A DNA stretch of 64,000 nucleotides from Aquila chrysaetos chrysaetos (lineage: Eukaryota; Chordata; Aves; Accipitriformes; Accipitridae). Where the stretch lies: assembly GCF_900496995.4 (NCBI RefSeq), contig NC_044006.1:30627120-30691119 (forward strand). Direction: 5' to 3'. The position numbers and the translations under genes were made by a program. Positions 39,316 through 49,997 of this stretch are shown here, in pieces (the stretch's first letter is position 1; the number at the start of each line of letters is the position of its first letter). The notes beneath the pieces were generated by a model, which was given only the letters and a program-made list of their open reading frames with translations, had not been told where the DNA came from and did not search any database.

Positions 39316-40836
39316 TGCTCTGCTTTCTGAACCAGATCCTGAAGTGTTTGAAAACACGCAGGAACATCCCCACCCTACTTTCCCTATCAGCCCTGAATCA
39401 GACACACTGTACAGGCAGCCAGATACCAAAGACGCTGCGGAGCTAGTGCAGGCTTTGCAGACACACACACTACAGCCAGCACCAGCAGAGCTGTTACTTC
39501 ACTTTACCAACTAAAAGGGTGTTTTTATAGGTCTGGCTGGATTGCCTCTGGGTGGGTTTACAGGACAGCAGGGTGGGCTAGCTAAAAGAAGAAAAAACCT
39601 TTCTATTCCTACTACCCTTCAGGCTACATCTTTGGAATAAATCCCCAGTTACATCATTTGCGTGGCAGAATAGAAGGATGTAAGTAAAAATAAACCTGAA
39701 GCACCGCTCAGGACTGCAGATGTAATATACCCATTTTGTACTTCTCTGCTGGTAAAGAATCTTGTTTTAATTTATCTTTGTTTTCCATTTGGAGTTGATC
39801 AGACCTTCATTTAGGTTAAAGCACACGTCTCTTAATTGACTTCAGTGGGGCTTCTCATCCAACACTGCAGCAAACCTGCAAAACAAACAGCAACTATACA
39901 ACACATATTTATATTTGTTTTGCAAACAGAAAGACATTAATTTAAGTTATTTCACCCCTTTTCTCTTTCTGACCAAACAACTGATAGATAAAGTCACAAG
40001 ACCACAAAGGACCCAGTATTACCGGTCTCCAGTATGGGGTGTCCAGAGCACATTGAGCACTGGGGTAGCGGTTGCATTTCACAGAAGAGTGAAAGATCAA
40101 ATTCCTGTCACAACTGTAGGACAGCAGTTACTGGATCGACATGAAAATCCTTGAAAAAAGAAAAAAATGGCTGACATAAGTAAAATAACGTTACGACAAC
40201 AGAGAAAGGGGAATTGGTTTTCTTTTCAAGGGAACCAGCAGCGACCTTGCCTCTGAAGAATGACTTTGAATTGCACAGAATATTTTCTATATTTTGTTTG
40301 CCCTAATGTTCTTTAGTTCAAACTAAGCCTATGGGGGCTGTAAAGCATTTGTGTTTCTTTGCATAATACCCAGCATTTGGAGATGCCACCCTGGGGTATA
40401 GCATCTCACCTTACCTGTTACAAGAAGTAGTCACAAGCGCAGCAATACTACTTCTGAGCTCCCAAATAGCTGCTGTGTATTTTCCTGGTCTTTGGCATTC
40501 AACCTGTGTGATGAGCAGTAATTTGAGACCCCTCAAATTCATTAAGCTCCATGTCCTTTTTTTTTAACTTTTATTGGCACTGGACCTCAGGTAAAGTGTA
40601 GGACCCCATGCATTGTTTAGCAGCTTTCAACTAGTCTAAAAGCAGTGGCAAATTTGCTTCAGACTACAACATTACTTTGTAAACTAGTTAAAGTAATTGT
40701 GTGCGTGTGCATGAGAGAGAGAGAGGGTGAGTTTGTGCCACTTGTGAAAAAGCTATAATGTGACTATTAGCATTTAGCGGGGTTAAGTCAGGCTGCTTTT
40801 TCTCAACATCACCCGCCTCTCTGGATGATGCCCAAG
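39316..40836. other. Spacer between V6 and V7
   Basis: 1.5 kb without a V-like motif. It contains a short (GA)n tract near 40709-40725. Confidence 0.5.
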
Positions 40837-40849
40837 TGAGTCATTTCCT
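40837..40849 (+). promoter_or_regulatory. V promoter element upstream of V7
   Basis: TGAGTCATTTCCT lies 87 bp upstream of the V7 ATG. TGAGTCA is a consensus AP-1 site and ATTTCCT contains an inverted GGAA core (ETS or NFAT type). An identical 13-mer lies 103 bp upstream of V9, and variants lie upstream of V10 and V11. The role is inferred. Confidence 0.5.
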
Positions 40850-40923
40850 TTCCTCAGCCCCTGCCAGGGGCCAAGACGCCAGCAAGAGCCTTGGGAGGCA
40901 AGACACCAGCAAGAGCCCTCAGG

Positions 40924-41400
40924 ATGCTGCTGCTCCCGCTCCTGGCCCTGGCTGCAACCTGGTCTCGTAGGTTCCCCTTGACACCACGGCACGGCGCGGG
41001 GCAGCGGCGGGAGGCATCCCATATTTACGTGTGTGAATGAACAGCAGGCTAAGAGTGTTTGTTCTGTGTTCTCTCCTTCTTTCTAGATGGACAAGCACAA
41101 GTGCTTCTGAAACAGAGTCCAATATCCATGACCAGAGGGCAAAGTAAAACTGCACGGATCGAGTGTAGAGCTGAGGGCATATCTAACTTCCAGTCTGAAT
41201 ATATACATTGGTACCGACATATACCTTCCAAAGCTCCCGAACGGATTCTGTTTATCAGAGCAGGACATGTTTCTTATGATGACAACTCCTATAGGGATAA
41301 GTATTCTGCTTCGAAGAACAGAGAAAACATCTGCACTTTCTCAGTCAGTGACATCAACTCCAATGATGAAGGTACCTACTACTGTGCCTACTGGCAGTCC
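40924..41400 (+). CDS. TRGV: V7: TRG V segment, intact
   Basis: Leader exon 40924-40966 encodes MLLLPLLALAATWS plus one base, with donor GTAGGT. V exon 41087-41400 has acceptor ccttctttctag. It reads GQAQVLLKQSPISMTRGQSK, ARIECRAEGISNFQSEYIHW, YRHIPSKAPERILFIRAGH and NICTFSVSDINSNDEGTYYC, then AYWQS. All core V-domain residues are present and the phase-1 splice matches the other V segments. A good 23-RSS follows. It is likely functional. Confidence 0.93.
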
Positions 41401-41439
41401 CACAGAACTAGCAGACCACAGGCAGTCTGTACAGAAAGC
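41401..41439 (+). other. V7 23-RSS
   Basis: CACAGAA, 23-bp spacer, ACAGAAAGC (7 of 9 nonamer positions). Confidence 0.85.
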
Positions 41440-42226
41440 TGCCTGTACCCTGACCAGCAAGCTTTCCATCAAATGCAGAGAACCACAATTGCACCTTCCT
41501 GCCTTTAAAATATCCCAACAGGTTTATGCTGAGTACCTAAGTATAAATAACAGACAAAGAGAAAAGCGAAGAAATGCAGTGTGCTACAACTCAGCTGGTA
41601 TAATGTGCTGTGCTGGGGAAAAGGAGCACTCGTGTGGGTGATGGTATTACAGCAGAATTATACAGTTAACACAGATCATCTTTGAATAACATAGATACTT
41701 TCACAAATACAGTGTGAGCTAGCAATAATGAAGCAATGGCAGGGAAGGAGCATAGGAGGAGGATATTTGCACTGAAGATCTAGCCTGGGAGACTTCAGAT
41801 CCAGGTCACGATGGCGATCCTGGTGATACTCATCACCGGTCGCTCCCATCTTAATGGTTATGATGACAATGACTGCTTTTAACACCAACACTACTTAGAA
41901 CCCCTTCTTATAGGCAAGGATCTGTTACACTGGGCAACACCTGATAAAAATGGCCCTGAGAAAGGATTGTGAAGACTGTTTACAGGAGAAAGCTGCAAAG
42001 TAAAGCAGGGAACATATGGAAATGGTGACACAGCACTGCTCAGCCAGACAGCTGGGAGCAGAGCCACAGGGAAATTTCACTTCTGTGGCAATGGTATTCA
42101 CAACCCCATGTCCATGTGAGTGTTTCATGGAACTCAAGTGCACCATTTCATCTCCTCAATGGCAGTCCATCCCCCATCCAGGGTTCATTACCTAAGTTCC
42201 TACGGGTCCAGACATCTTCTCTGAAA

Positions 42227-42540
42227 ACATCATTGCTGCAGGTTCTTCTTGCAGCTTTTGTTTGGCCTTGGAAGATATCTTCCTCTCTGGCTTTCACACT
42301 TAAGTGGACTAATAATGAAGACAGAGTCTTCAAGTCAGTAAACTCCATGCTTATGATATTTATTTTTGTTCTTTCATTGTAGATATGTCTACACTACAGG
42401 CCCTGACACAAATTCATGTATCTATCACAAGGACAACAGAAGAATATGAACTTTCTGTACTAGTTGTGAGATGAGATTTAGTTGTATACACTGCTACTGA
42501 CAAAGACCTAAAAAAAAAATCCAGAGTAGATTATCTCTTT
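42227..42540 (+). pseudogene. psi-V8: TRG V pseudogene with leader
   Basis: A 43-base leader-like segment at 42227-42269 encodes SLLQVLLAAFVWP, close to V5 and V9. Its start codon position reads ACA and its donor GT reads GG. After an intron of normal size and a good acceptor (ttctttcattgtag, exon from 42383) comes LQALTQIHVSITR, aligned codon for codon with V7 framework 1. A frameshift follows, and then CEMRFSCIHCY*QRP in another frame, with a TGA inside framework 2. Framework 3, YYC and RSS are not recognisable. It is therefore dead. Like V5, it has TGC in place of the framework-2 TGG. Confidence 0.72.
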
Positions 42541-43318
42541 GGGGTCAGAAAATGAGAAATCTTTCTCAGGGAAGAGCGTGGTGTGTGGTGGCTGCTGCCC
42601 AAGGGACCATTTGCTATGAAGTCTTTGCAGGGCACAATTTCAGGGCTCTGAAATGAGGGAAAGTACAAGAAAAAGCAGAGGGCAGCAAACAGCTGGCTGG
42701 GAGACATGCATGCTTCACCCTGGCTTTGCCACAGCCACAGGAGCTCTCTTGGAAAAGAGGTGCCAGCTGCATTTTTCCCATCTGCTGCTACAACCCCATC
42801 ATCAAGGCAGGCAGGCACTTGGGCATAGTATGTGCCCAACCACCTTGCTGCTGGTAGGACACTACTGCCAGAGGAACCAGCCCTGAGGAGCTGGAGTGCT
42901 GTCCCAGAAGGACATCTTGGAGACAAACCATGTCTGGTATAGATGGATAAGGCTGACTAGATGGTTTGAAGACATTTTAAGAGTAAGAGATGATAGTTCA
43001 CTATGACTTATCCCATTTGTGCTACCAAAGCAGGCAGTATGTTCTAGGAAAGGCTGGTGAAGCATGCTTCTGGGCCAGTTTTGGGGTGTCTGAGGAGAGG
43101 AGAACATCCTTGGGAAGGGCCGGATTGAACAATATGAGTTTTTATGTGTGTGCTCAGCAGGTAAGTCTGAGAGGAATGTAGTAGACAGATGAAGAAAAAT
43201 TATTTCAGATTGAGTATTTTAGGTCCTTTCTACACTGTTACTCCTGTGGTTTAGCTTGTTGGTAAATTTAACCCCCTCAATGCTAGCACATTGAAGAACG
43301 ACCATTGGATGTGCCAAA

Positions 43319-43331
43319 TGAGTCATTTCCT
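43319..43331 (+). promoter_or_regulatory. V promoter element upstream of V9
   Basis: TGAGTCATTTCCT, identical to the 13-mer upstream of V7 and followed by CCTCCC, lies 103 bp upstream of the V9 ATG. It pairs an AP-1 consensus with an inverted GGAA core. Function is inferred from recurrence and spacing. Confidence 0.5.
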
Positions 43332-43421
43332 CCTCCCAGTCATTTGATGCTTTCTCCACCTGAAAGGCTTCATAACATTTCTGTCTCTATTTCATTTCCA
43401 GGTTTAACACACACGGGCAGC

Positions 43422-43884
43422 ATGTTGCTTCTTCCAGTCCTTCTTGCAACTTCATTTTGGTCCTGTAAGCCCTTTTTCCTCTCCCCTTTCTTTCCCATAT
43501 GCAGACAACACAGTCCTGGCTCCAAACTCCAGTGTTTTCTTCCCCTCACAAAATTTCTGTGCTTCCCCTTCCAGGTGGAGAAGGACAGGCAGTGCCAGTG
43601 CAAACCCCAAAGCTGCAGAGGCAGGTGAAGGGCAGCTCTGCCCACATGGTGTGCGCAGTGAGCACCAATGCTGTCATGCACTGGTACAAGCATCTTCCCG
43701 GAGAGCCGCCAAAAAGGATACTGTACCTGTCGGGACAGTCACCTGTTTTTGACGACAGTGGCGATAGAAAAAGATTTCAAGCTCAGAAACATCCTACTGA
43801 GCCCCGTTATGTCCTCACAATAGACTATTTAACCTCGAGGGATTCTGGCACTTACTACTGTGCCTATTGGTTTTATCAAAGCAT
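43422..43884 (+). CDS. TRGV: V9: TRG V segment, divergent but intact
   Basis: Leader exon 43422-43464 encodes MLLLPVLLATSFWS plus one base, with donor GTAAGC. V exon 43575-43884 has acceptor ccccttccag. It reads GEGQAVPVQTPKLQRQVKGS, AHMVCAVSTNAVMHWYKHLP, GEPPKRILYLSGQSP and RYVLTIDYLTSRDSGTYYC, then AYWFYQSI. The CDR1 loop is short: 10 residues from Cys to Trp, against 14 in V6. It is the only open V with Tyr rather than Cys 17 residues before the YYC Cys. The RSS is good. It probably represents a separate V subgroup and is likely functional. Confidence 0.92.
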
Positions 43885-43923
43885 CACAGCATTAGGCGGG
43901 CAAAGATAAGTTGTACAAAAAGG
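43885..43923 (+). other. V9 23-RSS
   Basis: CACAGCA, 23-bp spacer, ACAAAAAGG (7 of 9 nonamer positions). Confidence 0.87.
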
Positions 43924-44884
43924 TGCTTTGCGCTCTGAACCACAAGTTCTGAACTTGTTAAAAATTCAGATACTTCCTTATTCCACCCCTCTCTCAAGAT
44001 TCTCTTCAGCAGGATAGGAAAAACAACAGTACCCTGTGACAGCTGTTAAATATATGATGTTAACAATCCGTATATCATTTCAGTACCACACATATCTGTA
44101 ATATCCAGAAACTGGAGACTTCCAGTCACTTTAGGGTAAATATATGAAACATTGTTCTTAAAATGAAAGCTTGATTATACTGAAAGCACTCACCTGACAG
44201 TGAACACGGCCAGTCTGTGTGCGCGAACAAATGTTAGCTGTAAATTTCTCTTCTCTATTAGAATCCTTGGAGCAAGCAGAGAAACATATCTCCATCCCCT
44301 CAGTGCTTTCTCTTGAAAAAAACCATTAATATAAAAGGAGAGAAGACCAGGTGATCTTGCACATCCTCCTTCATATTTCTCTTTTGTCTTCCTTTGCATT
44401 TCAGTCACTACAAATTCCTACAGCAGCCCAGAAAACCTAATTTTATTGTCATGATTTCTCACCTGATGTGTCCAGGACAGAACAGAAATCCTCATCCACG
44501 GCAAGCAGAGACTCCCAGACCCTTTGGGTTGAGAGTACTGAGTTTTACAAATCAGGTTGTACGATCAAAGAATGGTTCTAGGGAAGCTGGCATTTGCCTG
44601 ACAGCTAAGTCAGAAAACTGAGATAGTTTTGTGCCACAAAGTTCCTGAATTAGGACAGAGTGCACATGCTCAATATCCTGTGAGATATTCCTCTAATGCG
44701 TCTGGATTTTCAAAAATGAGCACAAATACCTTCATAGTGGTGGTTTTATGGTTCCACAGGCTCTGAACATTGTTTTTGCTAAACTTTTGGTACAATTTGA
44801 GTATATAACACCTTGTTATAGATGTTTCTGGCCTCCTTAGTTATTTGAAAAAATAGGTTGTAGTACATGTGACCTCAGATGTTC
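43924..44884. other. Spacer between V9 and the CR1 copy
   Basis: About 1 kb with no gene or V relic that I can recognise. Confidence 0.5.
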
Positions 44885-46080
44885 ACTTCAGTCAGCCTGC
44901 CTTCTGTCTTCACATTGTGGGATGTGAGGATTCCTCCCAACCAATCTAGGAGGTTTCTGGAGTGAGTTGATGGCAACTTCCTGACACAGGTGATTGAGCA
45001 GCCAACAAGGAAGGATGGTCTGCTGGACCTCCTACTCATAAACAAGGGAGAACTGGTTGGGAATGTGAAAGTCAGGGGCAGCCTTGGCTGCAGTGACCAT
45101 GAGCTGGTGGAGTTCAGGCTCCTGAGAGGAGGGACCAGGGCAAAAAGCAGGACCACAACCCCGGACTTCAGGAGAGCAGACTTTTAACTTCTCCAGAGAT
45201 CTGCTTGGAAGAATCCCATCAGATACAGCCCAGGAGAGAAGAGGTTGATATTCAAGAATCTCCTCCAAGCTCAAGAAAGGTCCAGCCCAAAAGTAGAAAA
45301 TCAAGCAGAGGCAGCAGGAGGCCTTCATGAATGAGCAAAGAACTCCTGACTGAACTCAGGCATAAAAATGAAATGTACAGGAGGTGGAAGCAGGGACGGG
45401 TGACCCAGGAGGAGTATGGAGCTGCTGTTTGACCATGCAGGGATGAGTTTAGGAAAGCAACAGCCCAGCTGGAGTTGAATCTGGCAAAGGATGGAAAGGG
45501 GAACAAGAAAGGGTTGTACAAGTATATCAGCAGCAAAAGAAAGACTAGGTAAAGCTGCTGAATAGGGCAGGGAAACTGGTGATAAATGACATAGAAAAAG
45601 CCGAGGTACTCAATGCTTTCTTTGCCTCAGTATTCACCTGTAAGACCGGCCTTCAGGAATCCCAGGCCTCTGAGACCCGAGGGGAAGCCTGGAGCAAGAA
45701 AGACGTACCCTTGGTGGACGAGGATCAGGTTAGTGAGCACGCACTTAAACTGAACATACATATGTCCATGGCACCTGATGGGATGTAGACACAAATGCTG
45801 AGGCAGCTGGCCAATGCCTTTGCACAGCCACTCTCACTTATCTTTGAAAGGCCACAGCAATCAGTACAGGTTCCTGAACACTATAAGAAAGCAAATGTCA
45901 CTCCTATTTTCAAGAAAGGCAAGAAAGAGGATTTGAGGAACTACAGGCAGGTTAGCCCCATCTCAATCCCTGGGAAGGTGACGGAGGAACTAATCCTAGA
46001 AACCATTTACAGACACATGAAGGTGATCAGGAGTAGTCAGCATGGATTTACAAAGGGAAAGCTATTTAGATAGCTTTAGA
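44885..46080 (+). mobile_element. CR1 LINE fragment, ORF2 EN-RT
   Basis: Decayed ORF2 of a CR1 non-LTR retroposon in sense orientation. The C-terminal endonuclease part is visible (DGLLDLLLINKGELVG, then the SDH motif in LGCSDHELVEF). Linker and N-terminal reverse-transcriptase pieces follow (KAEVLNAFFASVFTCKT, NVTPIFKKGKKEDLRNYR, ILETIYRHMKVIRSSQHGF). Several frameshifts and stops break it. The copy is truncated at both ends: there is no 5' region, and it ends inside the RT fingers before the catalytic YxDD, so it cannot move. It lies between V9 and V10. Confidence 0.9.
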
Positions 46081-47626
46081 TAATGAAGCTCTCTGCAAAG
46101 TTGATGTTGACAATGTCATCAGTGACAAGTCTGTTTGGTGATAATTTGAACCTGGAAAAGTATTTTGCTGAAAAAGACTCTGGCCACTGCATGTGTCCTC
46201 TTGGCATAGACACCATCAAGTTTCATCTGTAATTATTCCTACTGGGAGACTTGCTGTGTTAGAAAGCTACTGTACAAAACCTAAACAGTGTCTGTAATTT
46301 AGACATTAAATTGTGTAAGATCCAGTTGCTACCGTATGCCTTTACTCTTCATCTGGGATCAGGTGCCTGACAGATTTCTGCTGTGTGATCAGAAGAATAG
46401 CAACTTACTGGTACTGTTTTATATATGTCCTGCTAATTTTTGGCAAGAGGGGCTTGATTTCAGGTCCTCAACATACAATTGCCAATGCAGTTTTCACTCT
46501 AATTAACTATCGTTGCCCACACAAGTGACTGCATGGGATGCTGCTGGGATGAGTGACCTTTTCCTTGCACATCCCTCCCTTCATCTTAAAGTCCGTTTCA
46601 TAGTTCTGTCTTCCTCATCACTTTGTTGTGCCTGCCAGTCCTTAAGTCATTTCTCCTTCTCATCCCCCTCAGGGTGGCCTAAAAGGAAATTAAACAGACT
46701 TTCCCACAGTTATTTATTGGGAAGAGAGGGACCATTCCATTACCACCACACAGAAGCAGGTATCTCTCCTTGCCTGCCCCTCCCTGGAGCCCTGTGCTCA
46801 TGGGCACCTTTCCAAGCCAGTTAGCAACATGTGCTTACTGCCAGCTTGCTGCATGTGGCCAACTGCCAGCAGGAGGGAGGCCGAAGCAGCTCATCTCCCT
46901 CACACCCATTGAGCTGCAGCCTGGGCTCACTGGTCACAGGCAAACGCCCCGTGACACCAGCCCCGCTCATTGAGATGCCCCTCTGCGATGGTTGTTGATG
47001 GCAGCCCTCACCGGGCTCGCTTTTGTTTTCCAGTCTTCCTTTCCAAGAAGTGTTTGCATCTCAACTGAACTTTGAAACCGAAGACCTGTGGCTGAGCATT
47101 TCCTCCCGTGCTCAAAACCAAAGCGGAGTCACATCCCCGCGGTGCAGCTGCCCCGGTCGCTGCAGGCTGATGGCCTCCAGCTGCTTTGATGGAGGGCAGC
47201 ACCAGCACGGGGGCAGCCCGGGCACTTTGGCATGCTGCAGCTGGGTGACTAAGCTGAAGCAGCAAGAGGAGCTCCTTAACAGGACGGGGGAATGCCTCCC
47301 ACCCACTCAGGCACTGTGCACCAATCTGCACTCCTCCAGGTGATGGCATGCACTCACCGCCCACTGGGTGACCTCCAGGCCGAAACCTTCGCGTCCCGAT
47401 ACACAGCTGGAGCTGCTCTCACTCGCAACCCTTTCTCAGTGGCTCTAGCTTGAGTTTTATAGGGCCACGTTCCTTGGATTTACCAATGGTTTTCATATTT
47501 ACCTGAAAAGCAGACAGGACTACAGCCTTCTAACCAACTTTAGCATTTGCCAGTTTGGAGAGGGTTTTCTGCAAATGTGCCCCATCTGCTTGTGCACAGA
47601 AGACCTGTCGCTGGAGACCACTCAAC
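46081..47626. other. Spacer upstream of V10
   Basis: 1.5 kb, becoming GC-rich from about 46.7 kb. Open frames on both strands at 47008-47364 reflect base composition, and no V motif is seen. Confidence 0.5.
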
Positions 47627-47639
47627 AGAGTCACCTCCT
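47627..47639 (+). promoter_or_regulatory. V promoter element upstream of V10, diverged
   Basis: AGAGTCACCTCCT followed by CCTCCC, 95 bp upstream of the V10 ATG, aligns with the 13-mer at V9. The AP-1 half is nearly kept. The GGAA core is lost. Confidence 0.4.
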
Positions 47640-47721
47640 CCTCCCACACAACACCGTCCCCATCTGGGGTCCCTTTCACCCTCCTCTGACTCTCAACAAC
47701 AGCAGAGCGTGACAAGCAATC

Positions 47722-48200
47722 ATGCTGCTCCTGGCAGCACTTGTGGCCACAGCCACCTGGTCTTGTAAGTCCTTCCTTACTTTCTTATCTTTCCTCACAG
47801 ACACCCATGGCTCTGCTAACAGGCATCTTCCCAAATCTCTGAATTCCACTTAATGACATCATTTCTTCTTTTCTCTTTCCTAGGTGGATTTGCACAAGAA
47901 ATTCCCATGCAGAGGCCTATATCCATGACCAAGTTCCAAAAAACTGCACGGATGACATGTGAAATTCAAACATTAGAGTCAGGTTTTGATGGCACCATCA
48001 TACACTGGTATCAACAGAAGGAGGGTAAAGCTCCAGAGAGACTCCTGTTGTTTACAGGAGGGGAAACTTCAGTTGAAGGGGGCTTTCAAGCACACAGGTA
48101 CATAGTTGAAAAAGTTCCTGGCCAGAACCGGTGTGTTCTTACAATAAAAGATGTAATTCCAGACGACGCTGCTACTTACTACTGTGCCTACTGGGGCCCT
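47722..48200 (+). CDS. TRGV: V10: TRG V segment, intact
   Basis: Leader exon 47722-47764 encodes MLLLAALVATATWS plus one base, with donor GTAAGT. V exon 47884-48200 has acceptor tctctttcctag. It reads GFAQEIPMQRPISMTKFQK, ARMTCEIQTLESGFDGTIIH, WYQQKEGKAPERLLLFTGG and CVLTIKDVIPDDAATYYC, then AYWGP. Both Cys, the Trp and the YYC are present. It has the only perfect V heptamer (CACAGTG). It is close to V11 in the leader, upstream region and V exon, so the two are a tandem duplicate. It is likely functional. Confidence 0.94.
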
Positions 48201-48239
48201 CACAGTGACAGAAACTCAAAGATTATCAAGGCAAAAAAA
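48201..48239 (+). other. V10 23-RSS
   Basis: CACAGTG (perfect), 23-bp spacer, GCAAAAAAA (6 of 9 nonamer positions). Confidence 0.88.
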
Positions 48240-49746
48240 AAAAAACCAAACCTCCCTCAACATCTGAACCACAGGGTTGTAACTGTGCCACTCCCTGGGT
48301 CTTCTCACTCCATCTGATATGAGCTGCTGAAAGGTCAGACCTTTTTCTGCTACCCAAAAAGAGCAGCTAACCCTGCACAAGTGTCCTTTTCAAAGTCTGG
48401 GTCATAATTAGCACGCGGGTCTTCAAACACACATCTACCATTTTAACAGCAAAGGAAGTCTTCACTGCCTTAAGACTTAGCACATAAATACTGCAAACTC
48501 ACCTGCTCCTTTGCTGCTGTTTACACAGTCATGGCAGAACTCTGGCAGCCTTTGAGGGCAGCAAACATTGCTTTGATTTTCTAGTCCAACCACTGTTGTC
48601 CCATAGGAAAGGGAAGGCAGTAAAAGAAAGACAGCAAAGTACCTTGGTGATGGGAATGATATGTCTGCCACTGCCTAGCACTTCTAAGAAAAACTTCCCC
48701 ACTATAGTCTTCCTGATCTACGTGTAAGAAACTGTAAGTCCCTGGAAATACTGTTTACCTAATGTGGATACTGCAAAAATGCACATGGACCAATTTAAAT
48801 CAAAGATTTACGGTCTCTTATCTACTACAGCTGATGATGTGCTGCTTATAACCATCCTCTTCTTTCATTTCATGTTAAGGCGAATAGGATAAACAGGGTT
48901 TTTTTGGAAGGAAAGAGGTTTGCTGAAACTGTCGAGTTTGATGGACTTATTTCAAATTTGCAGTGAGTTAGTATATGGCCCTGGGCACAGCAAGCATTTC
49001 ACAGAGGAACCTGAGAGGAATAATTTTTGCTTGTGCCTTTAGCCCAGTATGTGCCTACTCATCAGCTTTTCTTTTCCTGCTGAGGGGTGTAATTGGATAC
49101 CTGAAATGCTGGACCATCACACAGAATGAGCTACGGGAAAGAAGATCAGGCTAGGTGCAAATAAACACTAAACACCAGCAACCTCAGACCTTGAAAGTCT
49201 TAAACACAAAGTGAAGTTTAAGCAGGCAAGTGCTCACTGATTTCGCTGAATCCTGTTGGTATCTTCAGGGCTAGTCAGCGGTGTGATGCACGACTCTCAG
49301 CCAGAAGTTGGTACTGTCACATGCTGTCTTTATTCATAGGATCTCATGGCAGTTTTCCAAAGAGTTTCCTCTTAGTTCAGTGAATCATCCTTACTTTGTG
49401 TTGTTTTCTGCCTTCCATGTGCAGTGGCTTCCAGAATCCACCACCACTGCACTTGCAGTGCTGCAGTCAGCGTTGATGTTTTTCTCAGGGACCATTCCCT
49501 TGTAGTCCTGTCGTGGTGCCAGAAAGCTTCCTGAAGCAGACCTCATCCTCGTTGGAGCATGTGGCATCACTGTGCCCATTTTATGATAGTAAAATTGATG
49601 TGGACCATTAAGAGACCCATCTTCAGTGGTTTCACCACCTCTAGCACACTCCGGATGTCTCACAGGGGACCAGCACTTCCCGAGCTTCACAACAGCTGCC
49701 CATGGTCTGTCCACAGAGCAATGCCCCATGCAGGGGAGAGTCTCCT
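48240..49746. other. Spacer between V10 and V11
   Basis: 1.5 kb with no recognised V motif or mobile element. Confidence 0.5.
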
Positions 49747-49810
49747 TCTTCCCTTCCCTTCCCTTCCCTTCCCTTCCCTTCCCTTCCCCTCCCCTCCCCC
49801 TCCCCTCCCC
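49747..49810 (+). repeat. (CTTCC)n / (CCCCT)n polypyrimidine tract
   Basis: About 64 bases of pure C/T on the + strand: tandem CTTCC units running into CCCCT units. It lies about 190 bp upstream of the V11 leader. Such tracts are length-polymorphic and can adopt triplex structures, which is general knowledge. It also creates the long artefactual open frames at 49559-50044. Confidence 0.93.
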
Positions 49811-49898
49811 GCTTGCTCCCCTGTCCCCACTACTCCCCGCAGGAGCTCAGGGGACACATTCCTCTCGCTTGACGCACAGTGTCAAGCTGCTACCCAAG

Positions 49899-49911
49899 GG
49901 AGTCCCCTCCT
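49899..49911 (+). promoter_or_regulatory. V promoter element upstream of V11, diverged
   Basis: GGAGTCCCCTCCT followed by CCTCCC, 99 bp upstream of the V11 ATG, aligns with the V10 and V9 elements. The AP-1 core is damaged (GAGTCC). Confidence 0.35.
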
Positions 49912-49997
49912 CCTCCCGCATGGCATTGCTCACTCTGCACCAGGGCTGAGTTCCTTCTCGTCTCAGTCTCAACGACAGCAGAGCATGACAAGCAAAC

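Noticed and set aside
47008..47364. Overlapping open frames of 106-118 codons on both strands
   Set aside because: No similarity to a V leader or V exon and no RSS. GC-rich composition explains the open frames.
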